Shown here: piece after piece, positions 1 through 5,964 of the stretch
Position numbering within the stretch: the stretch's first letter is position 1
Layout: each line of letters begins with the position of its first letter
From: an uncultured bacterium
GTDB lineage: Bacteria; Verrucomicrobiota; Kiritimatiellia; CAIKKV01
Length of the DNA: 6,525 bases
Assembly (NCBI GenBank): GCA_903828035.1
Contig: CAIKKV010000278.1
Span: forward strand, 1-6,525
Direction: 5' to 3'
Notes under the pieces: model-generated
What the model was told of the DNA's origin: nothing
The model's input: only the letters and a program-made list of their open reading frames with translations
Database searches by the model: none
Program-made: the position numbers and the translations under genes

Positions 1-1300
1 CGTGGCCCGCAACGGGGGGGACGCCGCCGCCCTCGCCGCCGCCCGCTGGCAGGTCATCACCCTCAACCTGATCGGCGAATTGAACATCGCCCAGGCCGCC
101 GCCCTGACCGACGCGCTCTCCACCGGCAGCTCCAACAGCCCGGCCGCCGCCGCCTGCGCCGACCTCCAGGGCCGCCTCTGCATGGTGGGCCCCCTGATCG
201 CCCTTTCCGCCTCCCAGCAGGCCGCCAAGAACAACGGCATCTTCGTCAACGCCGCCTTCACCCGCGAAATCACGGACCACGCCTCCCTGGTGCGGCAGGA
301 ATACGACGTCCGCTTCCCGGACCATCCCTACGAAAACAGCGCGGGCGACCCCTCGTGCTGGATGGACTATGCCGACATGCTCGACATCCTGGCCAGCGAG
401 GGCATTGCCGCGGCGCCGGACACCTTCCGGTTCTACGTCGACTTCTCCACCCGGGACCACTTCCTGCTCAACCCGGATTTCTACAGCGCCGTGGCCACCC
501 GCGGCTGGTGCTGGTTCTTCTTCAACGCCATGACCCTGCTCGAGTCCTACCAGAGCTGGAAGGACTGGCCCTCCCTCCCCCTCATCACGGAGCCCCGCCC
601 GATGAACGCCGAATACTTCGGCCTCTACCTGCGCCACCAGACGCAGCTGGACGCCCTGCCCTTCGCCTCGGGGGCGAATCGAATCCAGAACACCAATGAC
701 TTCCTGGTCGAGTTGACCAAACAGGCGGAGCGCCCGATCAACCCGGCCATCCTGAATGTCGACAGCACCTGGTTCTGCTACCAGGAAAACGAATGGGGCC
801 CCTGGTCCGACCGCATTCCCCAGGGCTTCCCCTTCCTGGCCGACGTGCGCAAAACGGCCGACTACGCCGGCGCCGACGCCGCCGTGCTGATCGAAACCGA
901 GATGCAGAGGCTCACGCCGGGCTCCCCGCCCGACACGCTCACCTGGTCCGCCGCGGCCAAACCCTTCGGCGCGCTCGGGGACGCCCTGCCGACGCGCTAC
1001 GGGCTCGTCCTCCCCGCCTTCACCGACATCCGGCTCATCCCCGTGGACACCTCGTCCGCCCCCTCCCGCGGCAGCGAGGCCGGCTGGGGCGTGCACATCT
1101 ACCAGCACCTGGAGCCCTACCTGGAGCGCGGGCCGGACGCCCTGGACCCGGGCTGTTTCTACTGCGCCCAGCTGCGCACCTGGGAGCCGAAGCCGTTCCG
1201 GCAGGAGGGCCTGGACTGGCTCGAGGTCAACAGCGGGCGCTGCCGGGTGCCCACCACCGGCGGCGGCTCCTCGAGCGGCGGCACGCGGAGGGGCCATTGA
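1..1300 (+). CDS. TadG-like Tad pilus-associated exported protein, 5' end off-window
   Basis: The reading frame is open from the left edge to TGA at 1298-1300 (432 visible codons). The GTG at position 2 is probably an internal codon. The first visible residues, GGDAAALAAARWQ, resemble the region just after the single N-terminal membrane helix of Tad/TadG-like proteins (typically 'NAADAAALAAA'), so the helix and true start probably lie upstream. The rest looks like a large extracytoplasmic region. It is rich in Trp, Phe and Tyr (for example GWCWFFF at residues 168-174) and has eight cysteines (52, 60, 119, 170, 259, 385, 388, 414), with CFYC near the C-terminus. The last residues form a Gly/Ser tail (about 420-428). 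It lies 1 nt before a tadE-like gene, which supports a pilus-assembly role. I recognise no catalytic domain. The TadG-like label rests on the short N-terminal motif and on context, so the biochemical role is open. Confidence 0.7.
   Translation, partial: VARNGGDAAALAAARWQVITLNLIGELNIAQAAALTDALSTGSSNSPAAAACADLQGRLCMVGPLIALSASQQAAKNNGIFVNAAFTREITDHASLVRQEYDVRFPDHPYENSAGDPSCWMDYADMLDILASEGIAAAPDTFRFYVDFSTRDHFLLNPDFYSAVATRGWCWFFFNAMTLLESYQSWKDWPSLPLITEPRPMNAEYFGLYLRHQTQLDALPFASGANRIQNTNDFLVELTKQAERPINPAILNVDSTWFCYQENEWGPWSDRIPQGFPFLADVRKTADYAGADAAVLIETEMQRLTPGSPPDTLTWSAAAKPFGALGDALPTRYGLVLPAFTDIRLIPVDTSSAPSRGSEAGWGVHIYQHLEPYLERGPDALDPGCFYCAQLRTWEPKPFRQEGLDWLEVNSGRCRVPTTGGGSSSGGTRRGH
1287..1293 (+). 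promoter_or_regulatory. Strong Shine-Dalgarno for the tadE-like gene
   Basis: GGAGGGG lies inside the last codons of the upstream gene, 8 nt before ATG 1302. It is the best ribosome-binding site in the window and supports this start. The other junctions rely mainly on overlap or close coupling. Confidence 0.75.
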
Positions 1301-1301
1301 C

Positions 1302-1817
1302 ATGAAATCAAAATCGGGACAAGCCATCGTCGAGTTCGTCGTGGGGCTGGTCGCCATCCTCATCCTCGTCGCCGCGCTCCGCCAGATCGGCACCCTGGTG
1401 CGCGAAGACAGCCGCACCCTCCAGAAGGCCCGCGCCGCGGCCGGCGCCGCCGCGCTGGGCAACCGCTACTTCACCCCCGTCTCGCCGGGCCCCCAGTACA
1501 TCCTGGACTGGACGGTCGGCCCCGACGGGGCCGCCTACACCCGCGACGATCGCGCCGTAATCGGCAACGCCGCCCTGCTCTCGGACGGCATTGTCAGCCA
1601 CGCCAAGCCCGACGACCTGCGCCGCCTGGCGCCGGACAATCCCGTCTCCACCCTCTCCGACTCCGCCCAGGTGCTGCCGGGACTCGGCTTCGTGCGCGGC
1701 TATTCCAGCAGCGGCCCCGTGGGCCTCTTGCCCATCACGCGCAACCTCATCTTCGGCCGCGATACGATGACGCTCGAATCCCAGGTGTACCTGATCTGGA
1801 CCCGCGGCCTCAAATGA
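1302..1817 (+). CDS. tadE: TadE-like pseudopilin / Tad minor envelope protein
   Basis: This 171-residue protein begins with a short basic segment (MKSKSG) followed by QAIVEF and about 15 hydrophobic residues (12-26). This matches a prepilin-type leader: cleavage would follow Gly6, with Glu11 at the conserved +5 position, as in TadE/TadF pseudopilins processed by the dedicated Tad prepilin peptidase. After the helix come a charged segment, Ala-rich residues 44-52, and a probably extracytoplasmic domain with an acidic GPDGAAYTRDD stretch (residues 73-83). ATG 1302 is chosen for its strong Shine-Dalgarno and because it gives the complete leader. The stop overlaps the next start as ATGA. Length fits TadE-like proteins. 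The family call is good; tadE versus tadF is not decided, since both share this architecture. Confidence 0.8.
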   Translation: MKSKSGQAIVEFVVGLVAILILVAALRQIGTLVREDSRTLQKARAAAGAAALGNRYFTPVSPGPQYILDWTVGPDGAAYTRDDRAVIGNAALLSDGIVSHAKPDDLRRLAPDNPVSTLSDSAQVLPGLGFVRGYSSSGPVGLLPITRNLIFGRDTMTLESQVYLIWTRGLK

Positions 1818-2542
1818 GACGCCCGCTCCTCATCCCTGTCACCCTCCTGCTCCTTTTCCTGGGCGGCGCCGCCTCCGCCCGCGTCTTCGAAAACCTGGGC
1901 CGCGTGGCCCAGCCCCCGGCCGGCAGCCAGCCCGGCTGGTCCCTCGCCTACTCCGCCCGCTGGACGCTGAACGGGAGCCGCGCCGAAGTGGAGGTCTGGA
2001 GCGCCTCCGAGCCGCTGGCCGCGGCGCTCGACCATCTGCGGGCCGAGGCAAGCCGGCAAGGCGACATCGCCGCCTTCCTGCCCGGCTCCGCCATGGCCTG
2101 GGGCGCCGTGGGCGGGCATGGCCGGATGGCCCGCTTTCTTTGCAAAACCTCCGAAAGCGGCCGCCAGACCCTCGTGTTCCGTTTTTCCCAATCGGAAGCG
2201 GATTTTCACCGGACCGTGGCCGGTCCCGCCGAGGGCGGCCTGCCCGACTCGCTCCGCGCCCCCCCGGGCGCCCGACCCGTCTTCACCGCCGCCAACGAGG
2301 ACAGCGGCACCACGATCGCCGTCTTCACGGCCGACGGGACGCCCGGGGAGGCCTGCGCCTTCATGGCCGAATCCCTGGCCGGGAACGGCTGGTCACCCGC
2401 CCTCGGAAAAACCGGCTCCATCGGCCCGATGGGCTTTTACCTGCGCCGCGACGCCCTCTGCGGATTCAGCGCGAAAATGTCTGGTCACGATGGGTCCTGT
2501 GTGGTTACTGTATTACATCGACGGCTGAAGACGGGGGACTGA
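1814..2542 (+). CDS. Secreted two-domain protein of unknown family in Tad operon
   Basis: This 242-residue protein has a classical signal peptide: MRRP, a Leu-rich core (about 5-16), and a signal peptidase I type site A20-S21-A22. It should therefore be periplasmic or secreted. I recognise no named family. The mature part appears to hold two related modules, about residues 34-127 and 150-237. In each, a strand (EVEVWSASE at 58-66; TIAVFTADG at 167-175) leads into an Ala-rich helix (68-79; 177-190), then a region starting near Met105 or Met206 with alternating hydrophobic residues that suggest beta strands. Cysteines are at 110, 181, 216 and 229. The start overlaps the tadE stop by 4 nt and has no clear Shine-Dalgarno, which suggests translational coupling. 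The position before cpaB suggests a periplasmic Tad accessory, perhaps filling a slot held by CpaD/RcpB or TadF elsewhere. The function is inference only. The last codons are unusually AT-rich for this operon. Confidence 0.75.
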   Translation: MRRPLLIPVTLLLLFLGGAASARVFENLGRVAQPPAGSQPGWSLAYSARWTLNGSRAEVEVWSASEPLAAALDHLRAEASRQGDIAAFLPGSAMAWGAVGGHGRMARFLCKTSESGRQTLVFRFSQSEADFHRTVAGPAEGGLPDSLRAPPGARPVFTAANEDSGTTIAVFTADGTPGEACAFMAESLAGNGWSPALGKTGSIGPMGFYLRRDALCGFSAKMSGHDGSCVVTVLHRRLKTGD

Positions 2543-2583
2543 TGCCGCACCCCGCCACCGTCCATCCGGGAGCGCGCTCATGA
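2542..2583 (+). CDS. Possible 13-codon coupling mini-ORF before cpaB
   Basis: The ATG at 2542-2544 overlaps the upstream stop (TGATG). It opens a frame encoding MPHPATVHPGARS, ending at TGA 2581-2583, which overlaps the cpaB start as ATGA. A G-run (2533-2537) lies 4 nt upstream as a weak ribosome-binding site. The arrangement could let ribosomes pass the only sizeable gap in the operon. The peptide resembles nothing known to me and the arrangement could be chance, so this is a hypothesis rather than a firm gene. Confidence 0.25.
   Translation: MPHPATVHPGARS
2568..2572 (+). promoter_or_regulatory. Ribosome-binding site for cpaB
   Basis: GGGAG ends 7 nt before ATG 2580. It supports that start and indicates that cpaB can be initiated independently despite the spacer. 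Confidence 0.6.
2570..2579. repeat. 10-bp perfect palindrome between cpaB RBS and start
   Basis: GAGCGCGCTC is self-complementary. It overlaps the end of the Shine-Dalgarno and fills the spacer up to the cpaB ATG. In such GC-rich DNA it may be chance. If functional it could be a protein-binding site or a weak RNA fold affecting initiation. Confidence 0.3.
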
Positions 2584-3392
2584 AGGAAAAGATTATCCTG
2601 CTGCTGTCGGTCCTGATCGGCCTCGCCGCCTTCTACCTGACCAACCGCTACCTGAACAACGAGCGGCAGAAGCTGATGGCCGGCGTGGAGCGGGTCAAAA
2701 TCGTGGTGGCGGGGCGCGATCTGCCCTCGCGGACCGTGCTGAAAAAGGACGACCTGGCCACGCGCGACGAGATCAAAAGCGCCGTGGGCGATAACTTTGT
2801 CAGCCCCGAGGAATACTACAAGATCCTCGACAAGCAACTCCTCTTCCCCCTCAAGCTCGGCGCGCCCATCCTGTGGTCCCAGGTCGAGGCGGCCGAGCGC
2901 ACGCGGCGCGGGCTCTCCTCCACCATCAAGGTGGGCATGCGGGCCGTCTCCATTGCCGTGAGCGGCGCAGAAACCGTCAGCGGGCTGATCCAGCCCAGCG
3001 ACCACGTGGATATCCTGGGCACCTTTTCGCTGCCCTCGCGGACCGCGGCGGGCGAGATGGAGACGGTAACCCTGACCGTGCTGCAGGACGTCTCGGTGCT
3101 GGCTTGCGGCGCCCAGCTGGCGCGGCCGGACTCCCTCTCCGGCGGCGGCGATTCCATGCGCTCCGGTGGCTACAACATGATCTCCCTCGAAGTGACCCCC
3201 CGGGAAGCGGAGCTGCTGACCTTCATCCAGCACATGCGCGGGCTGGGCCAGCTGACCCTCTCCCTGCGGAACCCGGATGACGTCAGCTTCGAGCGCGACA
3301 TCCCCGAGATCGACTTCAAGCGCCTCGAGGGCGCCCTGCCCGACCTGAACCTGTACCGCCAGCGCACGATCCGTCGCAAAACCAACCTGTAG
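2580..3392 (+). CDS. cpaB: CpaB/RcpC, Tad pilus periplasmic SAF-domain protein
   Basis: This 270-residue protein has one N-terminal membrane segment (residues 4-21, IILLLSVLIGLAAFYL) and then an extracytoplasmic region. Residues about 39-104 look like the SAF domain, with VKIVVAGRDLPSRTVLKKDDL in the typical 'V.VA..dlp.G..i...dl' pattern. Residues about 109-231 match the RcpC/CpaB core. That core includes GMRAVSIAV (119-127), the family's PGD-VDI motif as PSDHVDI (139-145), a long strand pair around METVTLTVLQDVSVLA, and ISLEVTPREAELL (201-213). CpaB/RcpC proteins act in the periplasm with the Tad secretin and may bind peptidoglycan; that is family knowledge, not shown here. The start is set by GGGAG 7 nt upstream and by the membrane segment directly after it. 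The gene is followed after 4 nt by the ATPase gene, with no secretin or tadZ between them. The C-terminus is basic (RTIRRKTNL). Confidence 0.9.
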   Translation: MKEKIILLLSVLIGLAAFYLTNRYLNNERQKLMAGVERVKIVVAGRDLPSRTVLKKDDLATRDEIKSAVGDNFVSPEEYYKILDKQLLFPLKLGAPILWSQVEAAERTRRGLSSTIKVGMRAVSIAVSGAETVSGLIQPSDHVDILGTFSLPSRTAAGEMETVTLTVLQDVSVLACGAQLARPDSLSGGGDSMRSGGYNMISLEVTPREAELLTFIQHMRGLGQLTLSLRNPDDVSFERDIPEIDFKRLEGALPDLNLYRQRTIRRKTNL

Positions 3393-3396
3393 GCCC

Positions 3397-5064
3397 ATGA
3401 AAGCGCCGATCGAACTGATCCTCAGCCGTCCCGGAAAACCCGACAAGGTGTTTACTCCGGAGCCGGGGGTATACACCATCGGCGCCAGCGAGGACAACAC
3501 GATCATGCTGACGGGCGACTCGATCGCCTGGCGCCATGCCGTGCTGGGCGTGGGCGACGAGGGCTGCTGGCTGGAAGCGCTCCAGACCAACACCGGCACC
3601 CTGCTCAACGGCAAGCGGATTTCGGGCCGCATTTCGCTTCAGCCCGGGCAGGTCATCGGCATCGGCGACTACCGGATCGAGCTTCGCTCCCCGGCCGGAA
3701 AAACGACGTCTCCGCCGCCGCCGCCCCCGGCCCAGCCCGCCATCATCTTCGCCCCGCCGCTTGAGCCGGAAGGCAAGCCGGACCCCCTCGAGCAAGTCAG
3801 CCGCGAGGTGCGCAAGCAGTTGCACACCGAGCTGCTCAACCGGCTCGACATCAAGCGGCTGACCAGCAACCAGATCGGCGAAAAGGCCCTGCGCGAGCGC
3901 GCCCGCACCACGATCCACCAGATCACCCAGGACATCCGCGCCCGCCTGCCCCCGGGAATCAGCCCCGACGCGCTGGCCAAGGAGCTGTACGACGAGGCCG
4001 TGGGCCTGGGGCCGCTGGAGGATCTGCTGACCGATCCCGAGATCACCGAAATCATGGTCAACGGCGCCGATTCGGTCTACGTGGAACGGAAAGGCAAGCT
4101 GCACCTCACCCGGCGCACGTTCCTGAACGACGACTCCGTGCTCGCCATCATCGAGCGCATCGTCTCGCCCATCGGCCGGCGCATCGACGAAAGCCAGCCC
4201 TATGTGGACGCCCGCCTGCCCGACGGCTCGCGGGTGAACGCCATCATCCCGCCCCTCTCCCTCTCCGGGCCCTGCCTGACGATCCGGAAGTTCTCCAAGA
4301 TCCCGCTGTCCGTGCAGGATCTCATCGGCTACGAGTCGATGACGGAGCCCATGGCCCTCTTTCTCCAGGCCTGCGTCCTGTTGCGCAAGAACATCGTCGT
4401 CTCCGGCGGCACCGGCTCGGGAAAAACGACCTTCCTCAACGTGCTCAGCTCCTTCCTGCCCAACGACGAGCGCATCGTGACGATCGAGGACGCGGCCGAA
4501 CTGCGCCTCATGCAGCGCCACGTGATCCGCCTCGAGGCCCGGCCGCCCAACATCGAGGGGCGCGGCGCCATCGCCATCCGCGACCTGGTGCGCAACGCCC
4601 TGCGCATGCGGCCCGACCGCATCGTCGTGGGCGAATGCCGCGGCGGCGAGGCGCTGGACATGCTCCAGGCCATGAACACCGGCCACGACGGCTCGCTCAC
4701 CACGGTCCACGCCAACTCGCCGCGCGATGTCATTTCCCGCCTCGAGACGATGGTGCTGATGTCGGGCATGGACCTGCCCCTGCGGGCCATCAACGAGCAG
4801 CTCGCCTCGGCCCTTCACCTGATCGTCCAGACGAGCCGCTTTGCCGACGGGTCCCGCAAGGTGTCGCGCATCACCGAGGTGTGCGGCATGGAGGGCGAGC
4901 AGATCACCATGCAGGACCTCTTCGCCTTCGACCAGACGGGCGTGGGCGAAAAAGGGGTCATCCAGGGCCGCTTCGTCCCCACCGGCTCCGTTCCCACCTT
5001 CATTGAACAACTGGCGGCCCGGGGCATTGCCCTGAACCGCCGCATCTTCGATCCCCACGCATGA
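3397..5064 (+). CDS. cpaF: FHA-domain-fused CpaF/TadA Tad pilus assembly ATPase
   Basis: This 555-residue cytoplasmic protein is about 100 residues longer than a standard CpaF because of an N-terminal FHA-like domain (about 5-97). A Pro-rich linker follows (about 99-130, six consecutive prolines at 106-111), then the full secretion ATPase. The ATPase has the CpaF N-terminal region (LGPLEDLL 204-211, EIMVNG 218-223), Walker A GGTGSGKT (337-344, Lys343), the acidic box TIEDAAEL (362-369), Walker B RIVVGECRGGEALDMLQAMN (408-427, Glu413), and the histidine box GHDG...TTVHAN (His430, His438). All expected catalytic positions are intact, so it should be an active hexameric ATPase powering TadB/TadC-dependent pilus assembly. 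In the FHA domain the usual GR, SxxH and NG contacts appear as G29-A30, A44-x-x-H47 and T66-G67, so phosphothreonine binding is doubtful. There is no clear Shine-Dalgarno; the start is 4 nt after cpaB and expression is probably coupled. The stop overlaps tadB as ATGA. Confidence 0.95.
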   Translation: MKAPIELILSRPGKPDKVFTPEPGVYTIGASEDNTIMLTGDSIAWRHAVLGVGDEGCWLEALQTNTGTLLNGKRISGRISLQPGQVIGIGDYRIELRSPAGKTTSPPPPPPAQPAIIFAPPLEPEGKPDPLEQVSREVRKQLHTELLNRLDIKRLTSNQIGEKALRERARTTIHQITQDIRARLPPGISPDALAKELYDEAVGLGPLEDLLTDPEITEIMVNGADSVYVERKGKLHLTRRTFLNDDSVLAIIERIVSPIGRRIDESQPYVDARLPDGSRVNAIIPPLSLSGPCLTIRKFSKIPLSVQDLIGYESMTEPMALFLQACVLLRKNIVVSGGTGSGKTTFLNVLSSFLPNDERIVTIEDAAELRLMQRHVIRLEARPPNIEGRGAIAIRDLVRNALRMRPDRIVVGECRGGEALDMLQAMNTGHDGSLTTVHANSPRDVISRLETMVLMSGMDLPLRAINEQLASALHLIVQTSRFADGSRKVSRITEVCGMEGEQITMQDLFAFDQTGVGEKGVIQGRFVPTGSVPTFIEQLAARGIALNRRIFDPHA

Positions 5065-5963
5065 CACCGCTAGCCGATCCATTTTTCGATGTCTGGCCGA
5101 TTGCCGCGCTCTTCGCGCTCTGCTTCGGCGGCATGGCCTACGTGCTCCTGGAGGCGCTTCGCGAGGGCTCCGCCACCTATTCGGCGGCCTACGAGGCGGA
5201 CGCCGCGAAGGACCTGGCGGACATGTTCCTGTTCATTCCCCCGCGCCGGATCCTGGACATGGCCCGCATCGCCGCCGCCGCCAGCTTCATCGTCGTGTTC
5301 CTGCTGACGGGCGACCTGACCACCGGCCCCGGAATCGCGGTCGGAGCGGTCTGCGGCCTCGTCACGGCCACGCTGGCCCTCAACGCCCCCCGCTTCATCC
5401 TCCGCTTCCTCAAGGCCCGGCGCATCCGGATGTTCAACGATCAGCTCGTGGACGCCCTCACCACCATGAGCAACGCGCTCAAGGCCGGATTCAGCATCCA
5501 GCAGGCCTTCGAAACCGTGGTCAAGCAGGGGCGCAACCCCATCGCCCAGGAGTTCGGCGTGTTCCTGCAGCAGACCCGCGTCGGCGTCCGCTTCGAGGAC
5601 GCGCTGGCCCAGCTCAACGAGCGGATTCCCAGCGAGGACCTCTCGCTCATGGTGTCGGCCATCGAGATCGCCCGCCGCACGGGCGGCAACCTGACCGAGG
5701 TGTTCGACAAGATCGCCGCCACGATCCGGGAGCGCGCCCGGATCGAAGGCCGCATCCGCTCCCTCACGGCCATGGGGCGGCTCCAGGGCATCGTGGTGGG
5801 CGCCATGCCCGCCCTGCTCCTCCTGGCGCTGAGCCTTCTGGAGCCCAAGATGATCAAGACGTTCGTCACCTCCCTGCCGGGCGTCATCACCCTGGTCGTG
5901 GTGGTGCTCCTCGAGGTGGCCGGCGGGCTGGTCATCCGCAAAATCATCCGGATCAAGGTGTAA
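5061..5963 (+). CDS. tadB: TadB, Tad pilus inner-membrane platform protein
   Basis: This 300-residue integral membrane protein of the type II secretion system F (T2SSF) superfamily has hydrophobic segments at about 13-31, 70-84, 88-108, 242-259 and 273-293. The cytoplasmic T2SSF helical domain spans about 126-254: FNDQLVDALTTMSNALKAGF (125-144), then QQAFETVV, the GGNL turn in ARRTGGNLTEVFDKIA (204-219), and the helix leading to MGRLQG (238-243). Length and topology match TadB. With TadC it forms the platform that couples CpaF/TadA ATP hydrolysis to pilin insertion; this is family knowledge. The start overlaps the cpaF stop by 4 nt with no Shine-Dalgarno, so coupling is likely. The alternative, TadC, is less likely because the next gene has TadC features. 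Confidence 0.92.
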   Translation: MTPLADPFFDVWPIAALFALCFGGMAYVLLEALREGSATYSAAYEADAAKDLADMFLFIPPRRILDMARIAAAASFIVVFLLTGDLTTGPGIAVGAVCGLVTATLALNAPRFILRFLKARRIRMFNDQLVDALTTMSNALKAGFSIQQAFETVVKQGRNPIAQEFGVFLQQTRVGVRFEDALAQLNERIPSEDLSLMVSAIEIARRTGGNLTEVFDKIAATIRERARIEGRIRSLTAMGRLQGIVVGAMPALLLLALSLLEPKMIKTFVTSLPGVITLVVVVLLEVAGGLVIRKIIRIKV

Positions 5964-5964
5964 C

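Noticed and set aside
2..4. GTG at the left edge as a true start of the first gene
   Set aside because: The following residues look like the post-membrane DAAALAAA segment of TadG-like proteins, and no upstream sequence is available to show a ribosome-binding site. The gene is more likely truncated.
793..1305. Plus-strand Arg/Pro-rich open frame inside the TadG-like gene
   Set aside because: Typical +1 frame artefact of GC-rich coding DNA, with no motif and no ribosome-binding site argument over the main frame.
2543..2579. Intrinsic terminator in the 37-nt spacer
   Set aside because: There is no stable stem-loop followed by a T-run; the only symmetric element is a loopless 10-bp palindrome.
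2140..2583. Plus-strand alternative frame across the end of the secreted gene, possible frameshift extension
   Set aside because: The upstream part is Arg/Pro-rich shadow sequence, and the annotated frame keeps the domain-like pattern to its own stop. Only the last 13 codons, from ATG 2542, are of interest and are reported separately.
2505..3632. Minus-strand open frame (375 codons) antisense to cpaB and the cpaF start
   Set aside because: It covers two well-supported plus-strand genes and its translation has no recognisable domain. It is a compositional shadow.
3316..5082. Long minus-strand open frame (588 codons) antisense to cpaF
   Set aside because: It mirrors the intact cpaF frame in GC-rich DNA, has low-complexity Gly/Asp/His/Arg-rich translation, and shows no family motif. 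Antisense openness is expected from the third-position G/C bias of the real gene.
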